From NCBI GenBank assembly GCA_006937955.1, contig SSNP01000043.1, positions 2,768,216 to 2,832,215 on the forward strand: a stretch of DNA of 64,000 bases, read 5' to 3'. Of this stretch, positions 37,101-50,348 are shown in pieces. The DNA comes from Pachypanchax playfairii (taxonomy: Eukaryota; Chordata; Actinopteri; Cyprinodontiformes; Aplocheilidae). How positions within the stretch are numbered: position 1 is the stretch's first letter; each line of letters begins with the position of its first letter. A model generated the notes under the pieces. It was not told the origin of the DNA. It searched no databases and worked only from the letters and a program-made list of their open reading frames with translations. The translations under genes were made by a program, and so were the position numbers.

Positions 37101-38329
37101 ATAGGCCATAAAGCAGTGAGAGACTTGATTTAAAAAAAACAATGCCTACATCATCTTAAATTTAAAAATTTAAGCACAACTTTTCTAGAATTTACACCAG
37201 ATTGTACTCAACTAAAATGAAAGTTTAGCTGACAGTTTGCACGGTTTTTTTTTCTGTCTTTCTGCAAAGTACCAGATGATACTTTGAAAGAAGATAAAAC
37301 ACCGCATAAGAAGTGACACGACAAAAATGTTCCTTTCATATCTCGGAGATGAGATACTTCTCCCCCACTCTGGTATCAATGGATAAGAGGAAGCGACTCA
37401 AAAAGGAAAAGAAAACAACAAATAAATAAATAAACAACATATGGACATAAAACACAAACAAAAGCTTAACAAGATGCGCAGAACTCTGGCGGTTCATCAA
37501 AGCGCACGTTCCGAACGTCACAGTTATAAATTATGCTCAAGTTCCATTGTTCGCTTCTGCCTTCTTCCTCTTCAGATCACAGCAAAATTTAAAGACTCAG
37601 TAGGCGGAAAAGAGCTACGGGCTGTCATTTTCTTTCTGCCTCCTCTTACCTCCTTTACTCTACTCTTGTCATGCTGGTGTCTCGCTTTTAGAGCAAGCTC
37701 AGCTAGTTTTATCTCCCCTCCTGGCACGCTACTGTTTTATTTTTTAAACTCCAACAGATATCGAGCAATAACAAATGCAAAATGTATTCCAGTCTAAACA
37801 CAAACCCCTGCTCGTGCCAGCAACCTTCAGCTCAGCATTCTGGCATTTTGAGTCAACAGATTTGCATCTGAGCGGATACATGCTGTCCTTACAGAAAAGA
37901 CAAACCATTAGCATCTATTAGCATCTCTGCTAGCAGGGTGTTATATCAGTAAGGAACTGCTTAGAAGAAGCAAAGGAGTCATTTTGAATTTAAGAGTGAT
38001 TTTGATCATTTTGTAGAATGATCTGTGGTAACTTTGCAACAATTTAAGGTTCTTTGTGAAGTTTTTTTGTCACTACGAGAGTTTAAAAACACCATTTGTA
38101 TCTTTGTGCAAAATACACTTTCAAAATAAAACATTTTACCACTTCTGTCTTACAGATTCACAAAAATGTCTGTGGGTTTTCAGAAAGCAAACGAATTCAG
38201 GAGGTCAAATGATCAACTGCCAGCAAAGAAGGTCGGACTGCTCATACAGCTGGAAAATAACAACTTTACTTTGGTGGTCTGGTACGGCAGGCTGTTATAT
38301 CATGTAATCAATTCACACTTCTATTTGAC

Positions 38330-38560
38330 TGTAAAGATAAGGGAAGGAGGTTGTCCTCTGATCGAGAGGTTGGTGGCTCGATCCCCGGTCCCAGCAAACC
38401 ATGTGTCGAAGGATCCCTGATACTGAACCTCAAAGTGCCCCCGGATGCCGTAACAAAGGCAGCCCCCTGCTCCTATAAGGTTTAGGGTTAAATGCAGTGA
38501 ACAAATTTCCCCTTTCCCCAAGAGGGATAAATAAATCAATAAATCCTAAAATAAAAAAAG
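38330..38560 (+). mobile_element. tRNA-derived SINE
   Basis: A B-box-like GGCTCGATCCC lies at 38375-38385 after a degenerate tRNA-like 5' part. Then comes a body with ACTGAACCTCAAAGTGCCCC and AAATGCAGTGAACAAATTTC, and an AATAAATC-type simple tail. This arrangement is typical of teleost V-SINE-like elements; the exact subfamily was not determined. Confidence 0.75.
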
Positions 38561-39543
38561 AATTAAATTGGGATTTTCTCCTAAAAAGAAAAATATTTCA
38601 AATTGACAGTGTTTATTGTATATAAATATAATTTACTTCTTAAAGCGTGAATAACACGTGAATAAAAAAGTGACATTATTCTATGATACATTTGCTTGCC
38701 ATAGTAGCAGTGTTAGCTCAGCAACCCTTTTACCAACCCTCCTTACTTTGCAGTTTCTTTCAAATATCCAACTGCTAGCTAATTTTAAAGATAGCTTCAA
38801 TAAAATCTTGATATGTTTGATGGGAAAGGAACCGGATTCAGCATTTGTTAGGCCTTCAGGATATGAAGAACATTACTGTGTGGTGAAACGTGCTGAATGT
38901 GGGTTCCCTTATTGACAGGAAAACTCCACAGAAGGACTTTAAACCAGAAACACCATTACTCTGCATGCTCAGTGAAATGGAAACACAGAGCTAACACACG
39001 AGTGCATCAGCAACTACTTTACAGAAGGTAACAGGAAGTTCCAGTTCCTTTGATGTATCACTTTCATTAAAACCAGAGAAGAAACCTCGGTTCATGTCTT
39101 CGTTTTGCTGACCAGTCACTGGGAAGAGGAGGGTTAAAACTTTCCTTCATGGCACATTTAAAGCGTTTACTTCGTCGGACAGTTACTGTATGTCACTCGA
39201 TGAGCTTCGGCTTCATCTTTCTACTGCGGCTAGGTCACGGCAACATGTTCTGCTCAAAGTGACCCTGCTCGTGATAATACTGCTACAACACCAGGAATCA
39301 ATTTGGGACAGGACTACCCTCCACCCCAGCAACACCATTACCTTTTGCTATTCCCCACGTGTCACACTTTATCCCTTGCCTCATCCTTCAATGGCAGCAT
39401 ATAATTGTTCCACCGGTGGCAGGCTTTAATTATTCACATGATGCCAAGGCTCGGGCGGTGGCAGCTATCACCTCATCCATCACCAAGAACTATTGTGCTG
39501 CCAATCTACAAATGCACTGTCTACTAGTTGTGTGGCAGCTTCA

Positions 39544-39569
39544 GTGTGTGTGTGTGTGTGTGTGTGTGT
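39544..39569. repeat. (GT)13 microsatellite
   Basis: Short perfect GT array in an adgrl3 intron. Confidence 0.95.
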
Positions 39570-40344
39570 TGCATACATGATAAACATCTCAGCAGCAAAC
39601 TGCTGATGCTGGTCTTCATTATTTTCAGATGGGCCGGAGATTAAGCGAGAGGAATGGAGAGCGATCCTCTGCTTTATAGACTGCAGTGCGTTTCACAGGG
39701 AAAGAGCCGAGGAAGTCTTGTATCTTTTTTGTAGCTAAATAAAACGCAGTGTCTGTCACTTCCTGCCTTTTTGTTAATCTGGTTTTCTTGATATTTTTCA
39801 AAGCCAGACACTTTGTTCGTGCCGCCTTCCCTCTTTTTTCCCCTTCTGTCATTTGTGCACTGAGAAATCCAGAAAACAGACACTATAGCCTAAAATTATT
39901 CCTAACTAAAATTAGATTCTTTTTTTTTTCTCTCTCCTTGTAAACTTACTGAATCCAGCAGTGAGGAAATGAATACATAACTCCTAAGAAGCTGCTCCAC
40001 TTCATTAAAATCTGGTTTTAAATGGAGCGTCATCTCTGAGATTATTAAAGCTCTTCAAACTAACACCAAAAGTTTTGAAGTTGTTTGAAGACTCTGTATG
40101 CGCTCATATTTAATACCCTAAAAAGTGGTTATCAATTGATTGATTGATTAAGAAATGAACAAAAAACATAAAACAAGCAGACAAAAAAGATGACAAAGAG
40201 GAATTTAGCACCTGTTTTGTCATTTAAAGACTGGATCCTAAACTTTTAACAGTTCATTGTGATTTTGTCATTTAATTGATTCTGTTTGATGAAATACACA
40301 CATTTCTTTCAACTCTGGTGAAATCAGCTTGAAGGCACTTCTTA

Positions 40345-40440
40345 AAGGGATAGTACAGATCTTTTTAAATAGAAGATACAAACAATGGTCACCCTGCCTG
40401 TTGTAGATAGCTCTTTGAACAACTTCCTTTTAGAGAAATA
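40345..40440. repeat. Fragment of TTAA repeat family C
   Basis: Starts TTAAAGGGATAGTACAGATC, similar to the left end of the element at 22657, and continues with AGCTCTTTGAACAACTTCC. The right terminus was not found. Confidence 0.5.
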
Positions 40441-40729
40441 TTGTTTAGCTCTGACAAGCTAATAGCGAGTCGCCCAATTCCAAAGTCAATTACTGACATT
40501 TTAAAAGAACTTAAGAATTTAGAATTGTATAGCATATTAAGCAGATGCTATTTGTGAGCTTTTCCACCACTGTCAGTTTTATACTGCATGATTATTTTAG
40601 GGTTTGGAAGTGCACATAGCATTAGCAGAAGTTAGACACAGTATTTCCAGCACAGCTTAAAGCACGTTCTAAAGGAATATCATATTTCCAACACTGAAAT
40701 GTAAATCTCACATCAATAAATGCACTCAC

Positions 40730-40950
40730 ACTCGATCTGTTCCATAACTGCGATAGTCCACAGCGGCTGAGACGGCCACGATCAGAGCAGGGACTCCGTA
40801 TCCCACCATGTAGAAGTACCGTCGGCGGGAGTGCTCGCTTTCAAACACTTCCACCAGCATGATGTAAAGTTGCACGCCCTCAAGGAACATCCACGTGAAC
40901 GCTGCCAGGAAGAAGAAGTGGAGCAGGGCGGCGAAAACAGCACAAGCAAT
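40730..40950 (-). CDS. adgrl3: adgrl3 exon: TM3, intracellular loop 2, TM4 and start of extracellular loop 2
   Basis: The acceptor AAACTTTCCCAG is followed by ATT in phase 0. It encodes 73 residues: TM3 (IACAVFAALLHFFFLAAFTW then MFLEGVQLYIMLVEVF), loop 2 (ESEHSRRRYF), TM4 (YMVGYGVPALIVAVSAAV) and the loop start DYRSYGTDR. It ends in phase 2 with GT|GTGAGT. The HFFFLAAFTWMFLEGVQLY block is a strong adhesion-GPCR signature, and the Cys in IACAVF is the expected disulfide partner of CWLR. Confidence 0.98.
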
Positions 40951-43273
40951 CTGGGAAAGTTTTATGACAACAAAGATAATGAGACACAAATGAAGGATCA
41001 TTTGAATTTTGTTTTATTACTCTTAAGTAATTTACTTGCAATATTAAATGGCAAGTTAAAGAGACTAGTAGAGCATGTCTGACCTCTTTGTGTCAGTGTC
41101 CCTAACAATTAGTATCGCTAAGCTTTGTTTGGCTGAACCAGCTGGATGTTTGCCTGTAGTGACTGGCAGTAGAACACTGCTGCTATTGAGCCCATGTGGT
41201 CTTGTTTGCTGTAGTTGGCATGGATAAAAGGCAGAATGCGAAGAAGTAAAGTCAACAATCCAGAAGCCATTTAGAACTACAACACAGCCAGGTGTAAGCA
41301 CATAACATGGTGCATGTGAATATAGCAAACTGTTCAGCCATTCACATGTGGATTGATTCACCTACATGGATTGATCCAATTACTGGCACAGTTGCACATA
41401 ACTAGGGTATTTTGTCACTGAAATGGATTCAATTAAATAACTAAAAGGCTGAGTGGGCATTAATTGCAGTTCAGGACAGCGATTCTGCAGCTGGGCTCAG
41501 AGTCAGAGCAATAAAACGTTATGAGAGGAAAAGGTGCAGACCTACAGCATTATCTTTAACTTGACAGGAAGTTAGCTTTGTGGCTTAAATCTGGTGTTGT
41601 TTTTAAATCTAACAGTCTGGATATTCAGGGAGGAAAATATAGATGTGTTTTGATAGTTAAGAAATCAAAGTTAAAGACTGTTAGCTAGGCGGTTTTAATG
41701 TCTGATCCAAGATTGTAAAGCTGGAGGCATTGTCTGCCTCATTAACATACAAAAATGGCAGGACTGTGAGAAGCTGCAGGTGGATGAGAGCCAGCCTATA
41801 CACACATAATGGCTCTACATTTGTCTGCTGTGTGAACACTGAGCACACACACAGTTGAAGATGACTGTGCAGTGACGGCATGTCTCCACCTGCTACCACA
41901 GCTGAGCTCTTACAGAAATGTCATCCAAACTGCAGCTAATATACCAGAGAGGTTAGGCATATTGTGGTCTTAATCCAGATTAGCTTTGAGTGGTTACAAA
42001 TTGAAAATCTGAAAGTTTTTTGGAGTCAACTGATGAATTCACACCAACGAGTAGGTTTGATATAACTGTGACCAATGTGTGAGAGCCAGCTGGCAGGTTG
42101 TGGTTTGTGTATGTGAAGTGTGCTTCGAAGTATGAGCTGGTTTCTGCACAACCATAGGAGGTAGATTTTGTTGAATAAATAACCCAGAGTTCTTTGCTCT
42201 CAGAGTTACTTTTCACTGAGCCAAAGAGAGTCTAAATAGTCCAGGGCCACTGACACTCAGTGGGGAGTCCCACTCACAGCACAGTGGGACACCAAAGGTT
42301 ATGTTTAAAAAAAAAATAGAGTGAAGGAGGAGGACACCCTTAAGGGAAGATTCATCTTGGCATTAGAATTGCACCTTTTCCTGTATTTCACTGAAAGAAA
42401 ACTCTTCCATTTTTTTTAACAAGAGAAATGTTCATGGACAGACCAAGAATTCAGATACTATACTTGTGTTTTTTCATTGTTTTATCAAATTTAATTTAGC
42501 ATTTTCTTAAAATTTAAACAAATTTTGTTGCCTTAGATGTGTAGTTTGGAAACAGAGACTAACGCTGTAACACTGGTTTATATAAACATCCATGTACATA
42601 ATTTGCTCAGTTCTGACTTTACAAAACCTGACCATATATTTAAATTTTGGCATCCCACAGGGATCTAAACTTGGCCCACTCTTTTAATTTTGCACTGTTA
42701 AACAATTAAACTTGCTAAAACTATGTTGTTCTGTTTTTTCAGTGACTGTTGACAAAAAATGAACATTTTGGCTAATTTTTGTGCAATTAATTTAACTTGT
42801 TCCAATATCAAAATATAAACAATCGAAATTTACTCCAATAGTTTTAACACGATTTCTAAAAAAGCTGAATGTAAAATGAAAGTAAAAAATAAGATAAAAT
42901 GATTTGCAAAGTTCAAAAACTGATATATTTTTTCCCCAATATTACATAAACATCATCAAAGTTGAAAATGTTCAATTATCTTTATATTAGAGGTAATCTA
43001 AACCACACATAAATTAGCTGAAAACATTTTTTTAAAAAACATTGGAAAACAAAAGTGAAAAAAGTTTTAAATCAAAGTGAATTAAATTAATATTGTATTC
43101 CATCCACATCTTACTAATCGAAATTTAACTATTTTCACTTTAAATGTAATTTTCTCAATACAGACAATATGTTTTTTAAAACGTTAAAGTTTTTACCTCA
43201 ATCTTGTTCCATACAAACATAAAAAAGTATTTTAAATGTTTTCTCCTTGTTATCTTTTCAGTATTACTCTTAC
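40951..43273 (-). other. adgrl3: adgrl3 intron (2323 bp)
   Basis: Donor CCG|GTAAGA after 43274. Contains a small reverse-transcriptase remnant (42649-42687). No further exon seen. Confidence 0.8.
42649..42687 (+). pseudogene. LINE reverse-transcriptase fragment (PQG motif)
   Basis: The plus strand translates to GIPQGSKLGPLF followed by a stop. This resembles the PQGS.LGPLLF motif of non-LTR retrotransposon reverse transcriptases. Very short, heavily decayed, antisense to adgrl3. Confidence 0.45.
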
Positions 43274-43483
43274 CGGCTGGTCACTCCGATTGATTCCCAC
43301 TAGAAAGAGAGACTCAGCTATGAACAAACTGATGCACAGGTTTTTGTGGATGGTGTTTCGATCACTCTGGAGGCCGCGGAAAAAGCAGAAGGTGAAGAGG
43401 CTGATGAGCAGGCACACCAGGGAAAGGAGGATGCCGACCCAGGTGATGACATCCAGAAGCATGTCGTGAACAGGGTCTGAAAT
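43274..43483 (-). CDS. adgrl3: adgrl3 exon: TM1, intracellular loop 1 and TM2
   Basis: The acceptor CATCTCTGTTGCAG is followed by ATT in phase 0. It encodes 70 residues: a short stalk (ISDPVHD), TM1 (MLLDVITWVGILLSLVCLLI to FTFCFF), loop 1 (RGLQSDRNTIHKN) and TM2 (LCISLFIAESLFLVGI), ending NRSDQP in phase 0 with CCG|GTAAGA. RGLQSDRNTIHKNLC is almost invariant in latrophilins. Confidence 0.98.
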
Positions 43484-46400
43484 CTGCAACAGAGATGATG
43501 AGAGAAGGTGCTCAACAACATTCAGAAAAAATACGTTTTTTGAAAACATCTTTTATTCTTTTGGTAGACAAAAAGAGTTTGGGGGGGGGGTTTACTTGAG
43601 GTGAAAAATGCAGCTTCTGGATATATTTCTCACTGATAATATCAGGTGTGATGTCAAAACACAAAACAAAACAAGCATTTTTTAAGAAAATAAAATAACC
43701 TGTAAAATGGAAACAATCCCAAAGCTTTTATTTCCACTATTGTTTCCGGACAGCAAAGTGGAGACACTCAACCCTCCAATAAACCACTACACCAAGCCAC
43801 AGGTGGCGGATATGAATCATAAATTAGTCAGTGTGAATCAATTTAAAATCCCCCCCTGTTGTTTTATTTTGCTTTGGCAACAAAGTGAAACAAAGTGAAC
43901 AGCCCAAAGGGCCACAGGTGTCTCAGACCGACACAACATGAATTCAATCAGACCATAACATGGGCAATATATTGTTGCCCATTGTTATTTTTTGGATAAA
44001 TTTTCGTTTTTCAGATTGTAATTTAACGATCACTGACAGTTTTGGGCATTAAAAGGCCCACTGCTGACAACAAATCTGTAGCTTCCTGGGAAAAAAGAAG
44101 AAACAATGTTTTTTTCTGTTACAACAACACATTAGGATTTACATGGAAACCAGGTGCATCAAAGAGACAGAAAATACTAATTTAACTAATCAAAGCAGAG
44201 CTGACTAAATAACTAAGTTAACTGAGTTAATTGGTCTTAATCTCATTATAATCAACAACCAAAACAACAGGAACTTTTAAGTGTTAAACATCTTTTAATC
44301 TGTTACAAGTGATTAACTGGGTGCTTTTATGTTTAAACAGCGTTTCAACACTAAAACAATTTATTTGACAGTGACATGAAAACTTTTGGTCAATCTGCTC
44401 TTTGTTTAGGGCAGCTGAGGAGAGGAACCCACTTCCAGATGGTTCTTTAAACATATTTGAATTCCGTTATTGCTGCACAAAAGACCTAAAAGTAGCTTTT
44501 TAGTGGTTATGGCTGTCAGCTTTAACCCTGTGATGTTCTAGTAGTAGGGCATATTTTAGTACTTTTATCATTATAAATCATTTTCTGGTTTTAATTTAAA
44601 GAATCAGAACTTTGAAGATCAGAGCTGTAAAACAATCAAACATTGACATCAGCCTAGAAAACCACAACTGGTGCACTTCTGGTATATACTGTGTAATATG
44701 AGTAGTGTAAATAAAGCTATACTAACAGGCGTGGTGTGTTTAGAACAGCCAAAAATATTCATAACACTAAAGCAAGAAGATGTAACATCTTTCAAACACA
44801 TATCACGGAAACAGATGTGCAAATTCCCATAGCTGTAGACATCTGGAAATAGAAAATACATAATCGTTACCTAAAAATATCTGCTACTAGAGGTTGAGCC
44901 AGCTGTTTTCTGTGTGTAAAACTCACCTTCATTTTAAAGCACTTTGGTGACTTTCCTGTTTCCCTAAAACGATTATTTTCCCATCTTCTTTCAGATAACT
45001 GGGCAATGACTTAGAGAATGGTGATACAATTCAATAAATCTGTTGACCTCCTAGCGACTGATTGCAACCATGAAGATCAAACTTTTGTTTTACGTATGTT
45101 AAAAGCCTGTAAATCTGTGGCGACAGGCAGTAGCACATGAGAGAGTTAAAGCAAATTCCCCAAGCAATCTCATTGTACTGTTTATATTTGGCAGACTTGG
45201 AGCAACACTTTTGGAAACTAAAAGCTGTGCTTGCAGTTTTTAGAAAAAACAGCAAGTAATATATGAGTCTGAGCTTTAGAATACGACAAAGCCAGGAAAA
45301 TATTAGCATACATTGAGGATAAACACAACCAAAAATATGCTAATATGTTACTCAAACAAGCACCTCTTTAAATCATATTTCAACCACCGTCAGCTGTATT
45401 ACTACGAGGAAAAAACTTAGTAGAAGCACAAATTCCCTGTTTGGTGGGAGCTGAGTTAACACTAGCAGAGAGGGGAACAGATGCTGATCATTAACGGGCT
45501 TTGGTACAATAACAGTTGCAGAGCTCCTTGAGTCTGGGGAGAGCTGTCTTTTGATTTTCCTGCCTGATGAGCCGTTGTGTATACGTTGGAGGGGTGGATG
45601 GTTGGTGGCAATATGTTGTATAGAACAGACATCTGTGTGTATATGTGAAAATCTGTATTGAAGATGGCCTGCATTAAGCCCCTCATAAGGGTGCCTATGC
45701 AGTAGGTGGCAACAGATGTCAGTGTTTGGGTTTGGACACGTTTGTTTGGTGCATATGACCCATTAGTTTGTTCTCTGTCCTCTGCGTGATGGGGATACTG
45801 ATGCAGTGGGTGGTACTAGAGCTTGTGGGGGACGTTAAGTTCTTCTGGGCTGTGCAGTGGCTGCAGGCTTTATCCATCACCATCTCACCTTCGATTGAAG
45901 AGAGGTCAGAGACAGAGACAGCAAAAAGATGGAGAGAAAAAAAGGCAAAGCTATAGAAATGGAGGGATAAGGGCAAGAAGTGTATCTACACCTGGGTGAT
46001 GGATTTACTGAGGAATGATTTTCTTGTTCTAAGAGCTGGATAATGCCTTAGCAACACAGGCCAGAGTGTCTCCTTTGAAAAGGTTCCTTTTACCAGGGGC
46101 TTTGTCCAGGCAGGATGGCAAATGATGTGATCTGCAGGGCTTCTGCTACTATCTTTATACCATCAGACCTTCATGATCAGAATCTATCTTTGAAGTGGCC
46201 AAATGTAGTTTACTCTGGAATTTACTTTGCGGGTCGTAAAAGGGGCCTGTCATTTGGAATTCACGTTAGCTAGCAGAATGAGGCACATTTTTGCACATTT
46301 GATTCATCTGTTTGAACAACACATATGCCTGAGGAGATTGGCTTTACCCCTGATCTGCAGGTTCACAAGATATAATGAAGTTTAGTGAGGTATGATAAGA

Positions 46401-48599
46401 AAGAACAAACTTAAGCCTTTTGCACTGGTCAAATAAATAAAATCTGATATAATATTGTATGCTTTTAATCACCCCAACATCCTGTTTCTGAAGCCAAAAT
46501 TTCCTGAACGAGTTCTGTGAAATGTCTAAGAGGGGAAAGAGAACAGAGTGTCGACCCTTTATACCTCAAAGAACCCCTCTCAGCATGAGGCCTTGAAGCC
46601 AATCCAATTAAAATGCATAAATCTCTCTATATGCCTCCAGAGCGGGTCTTTGACTCATGAAATACTGTCAGGCAGGACAGACTGTTGCGCTAAGGGGGTA
46701 GCGACCCACTGCAAGGAGTCATGTGACAAATTCACCCAACAGTACGACTGGGATTTATGAGCTGCACAGAGACGGGGAACAGTTGCAGAGAGGGCGCATG
46801 AATCAGGGGTCCTGGCAAATTTGTCACGTTTAAAAGGGCTGGGAGAAAGATTCCGGCTTGTGTGGTGGGAGTTGACATTCAGCACATGCACCCTTATGTC
46901 GCACTACGCCACGATAAGGCCGGAAAATGACTTTCAGTCATCTCAGGAGTTTGTAAGGTCTGTTTTTTTCTCTACATGTGCTTTAACATCTAAAAAGATT
47001 CATCTTGAACCGTCTCTCCTGAACCGCAACATGCTTTTAAGTTACTTCATAAAATACTCAATTAACCTTGACTGTCCTTCCTTGCTCATCATAGTTACTG
47101 TCTGGGCCATGAAAACAGTGATGAATGTAACCCAAATCATAGCCTCTCCATCATCTGGTAGGATGTGCCATTATTTTGTACTTACTGATCTGCTGGGAAT
47201 AGCGTCACTTACCAGTAGCCCAGTTCCTCCCAGGGGTTTGCCTTAACGTTCGTGTGTAGTATGTAAATAATTGCCTGCTGGTGGAACCTGAGCAGGTATA
47301 AAATTTTGGGGCGGGGGATGTTGTTTCAGCCCATATCTAGAGGAGATTTTTCTTTTAAATCTCGTAATCCCAGCAAATGGGAAACTCATAATCAAAGGAT
47401 TCAATAAAAAGCATTAGGAAGTTGAATGGGCACTAGCCTGTAGGGAATTATAAGAAATACGATTAAAGCTAACTGATAAATTAGCGGCTAAACATAGTGT
47501 TTGTGTGACATTCATGGATCTCCTACTTTTCTTAAAGCAAAACTGAGTGACCCAGAAAAGCCTGAAAAACAACAACCATGCCACAAACAACTCGTCACTG
47601 CAACCTCTATCAAGTATTATGGAAGTCAAATGATTTCATTAGAAGTGATCATGTGATTTTCAGGTTAAACTCTGTTTTTTATGATCTAAATCCAACCTTT
47701 TGATATAATACTGAGTGATGTAATTTTAGTTTTAAAGCACCTGAAGCATCTTTAACCATTTTAAAAAGCTCAAGGCTCAATGACGGGACAACTTGAGGTT
47801 AAAGCCATCGGTACTCAGAGGAAAGTGACATTAAAGTACACCCAGTCACATCAATCCCTCCAAATGATAGTTTGAAGTAACTTCTAAGAGGTACCAGAGG
47901 TGTATCATCTCTCATGAAGCTGGTATTGGAAATAATATTTTTAATGTGTTTGTGTGGCTGATGGCTCTTCTGTGTTGAGATCAAAGGCTCAAAGTCCGAA
48001 CAGAAAGGACATAACAGCACTCAACTCTTTTGTGATCGCCCCACCGAATATTTTTCAACAGCATGTAAAAGGATTGACTATCCAATTTCTGGTCATTCTG
48101 AAGAACTACTTGAGTTTAAACTGAATTAATCCCCAATCAGACACAGCTGTATTTTTCCCACTATATTTAAGGCAGGCACAGACTGGTTCACAGTTTATAG
48201 GTATAGTATGGTGTTTAAAAAAAACCCTAAATGTTCATTTCAACATTTTTATGGTTTAATCCTGAGGGGGTTGAGTAGATTATGAACATGTTTAAAACTT
48301 TGGATTATGCACTTAAATATATTACAAAAATATTTACCATATCCATATTTGATATATTTCTTTTTAGCAGTACCTCACATATATGTTCTGATCATAATTT
48401 GTTCCCTTGAATCAAATTTTAAATATAAAATAGTCAACAAACATTTTTATAAGTCTTTAACATAGACATAGGCATAGAATGACCTTATATTTAAGGATTT
48501 ATGTTACAGTGAGACAGAAAAGGCTTTTTTTCATATTTGTTTTGGATAACTAGGTTTGTACAAACAGTTTTTCCATTAGTAGAATAGACAGTATCTCAT

Positions 48600-49660
48600 T
48601 GAGCTAGCGTTCAAAACTAGGTTGAGTCAGTTTTCCAAGTCCACAGAATGAGTTTCTTTCCCACCAACATCCCAAGATGCACAGCCATCTGAACATAGAG
48701 CTCAATCTGACGTGACTATGAACAGCATCAAAATATTGGCAAGTTGTGGTCCAGAATGACACTGAAGGACTAAGATCTGGAAATATTACAGTTATACAGT
48801 TGGGCAACACCAAAACAAGTGATCCAATGACCCCTCAGCCAAGCACTTATCACACACAGAACATAGTGGTGTATATATACGGTTTAATTTAACCTTAGAA
48901 TAACGAAGCCTGTGTATGACTTTAAATTGTATCGTACCAAGTGTTAATAGGGCAAGAATAGAGTCATGAAATTGCTTAATTCCACAGCTCTTTAGAAACC
49001 ACTGAAGCAAGGTGTCTCGCCCAGGCTTCTCACATTGAAGATGAGGTTACAGGAATGATGAGACACTTCACAAGTGGTAAAATAAGAGAAAATCATAAGT
49101 GTTCACAGAGGTAGTGAGACGATGGCTTAGATTCAGGGAAATGCTCCCTAATTCAATGCCAGATTTGAAGGTGGTGGGGAAAAACTTATTATTTGGAAGA
49201 ACTAATTTCCTGCAAATTTGGGGAAATTATGCAAATTAAGCATTAATCTACAGGTCTGGAAAAGTGACATCTTCCTCCAGATGGCAAACATCCCATCCAG
49301 CTGCCCAGATTTAAATGTATGATTGTGATAAATAGGTCCAAATTTGTAAAAATTATGGATACTATACACTGCTCTAATTTGATTGACAATTTGTGGATAA
49401 GGTCTGCTTTTTACTATCTGCTAGTAAGGAGCCAGAAAATAAAAGTGCAAAAATGATAGTTTCTTATTGATAGAAGCCTCTAGCTCTGGCCGTGTTGGCT
49501 CGTTGCCTGAAGTTGGATCAGAGGAATATCCCCGTTTAGAGTAGGTCAGAGCGCTCATGTTAACTGCCCAATAAGAATATTTAAAAAACTGGAAGAGCCA
49601 CCCTTCAGAGCTGGTTTATAAAAACGAACCTTGTAGTTTATCTGTGATTTGTATCCCCTT
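48600..49660 (-). mobile_element. Decayed LINE-1-like non-LTR retrotransposon, 3' coding part
   Basis: Minus-strand translation over several frames contains FKVIHRLRYSKVKLNRIY, then a Cys/His cluster CSVCDKC...GSLDHLFWCCP. These resemble the C-terminal end of fish L1-type ORF2, where a CxxC...HLFW.CP motif is usual. Further upstream, about 49500-49640, FFKYSYWAVNM fits the preceding conserved region. Multiple stops and frameshifts make it non-functional. Boundaries are approximate. Confidence 0.65.
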
Positions 49661-50334
49661 ATCAATGGCATTCTAATGAAGAAGAATAAATAACATATAA
49701 AAAAGCCTATGTAGATACATTACTCTTATATATTTTCATGCCCAATCATAAACAGGTGCCTTCACCCCCAAAAAATAGCTCTCGCAATCTCGACTGCTTC
49801 AGTAAAATTCCTGGTCATTTGAAGGCCTGGATAAGTAAAGTGAAGGCTGGTCAATGTAAAAGACAAGGTCTAAGAAAATAATCCACTAGGGTGTTAACTG
49901 GGGACATAAATCCATATTTTCACCCAATTTATTCAATATTGCTTTGGATGGACGGACAGACGGATAGATAGTGTATAGTATATTCTAGTGACTTTTTGCT
50001 TTTAGCAGAGTGAGTTTCATTATTTTCAGCCAAAGAAAGTCCACTCAGCTCTATTGAAGTTATCATAACATGGTGCTAAAACTACAACACTAAAAGAAAA
50101 ATCCAACAGACATATTAGGATGATGTTTGAATATTGCTCCCCGTGTTTCCAGCTAGCGCTCCTGGTATTTGCTAACAAAAGATTAATGGAGATTGTGATA
50201 CTGGAGTGAGTCCGCGGGAAGAAAAAAAAAAATGTTATTGCAACTTCTCAGAGGAATAAACAAGACTAAAACATAATCTGTGACTCTGAGGGTAATCAGT
50301 AATAACAATGCAAAGATGAGCACTGCTATGTTCT

Positions 50335-50348
50335 GTTACCATGGATAC
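50335..50348. promoter_or_regulatory. X-box-like site (weak)
   Basis: GTTACCATGGATAC, an imperfect X-box-like palindrome within the large intron. Motif match only. Confidence 0.2.

Larger units (their letters stand above)
35043..40729 (-). other. adgrl3: adgrl3 intron (5687 bp)
   Basis: Donor GT|GTGAGT after 40730. Holds a reverse family A MITE (36117-36563), a family B MITE (36638-37100), a tRNA-derived SINE (about 38330-38560), a GT array (39544-39569), an X-box-like site (36089) and a family C fragment at 40345-40440. No additional exon recognised. Confidence 0.8.

Noticed and set aside
38375..38385. B-box-like sequence suggesting a tRNA gene
   Set aside because: No cloverleaf with an anticodon arm can be drawn, and the body and tail are those of a SINE.
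46821..47246. 141-codon open frame on the plus strand
   Set aside because: No domain signature or splice support; intronic and antisense to adgrl3.
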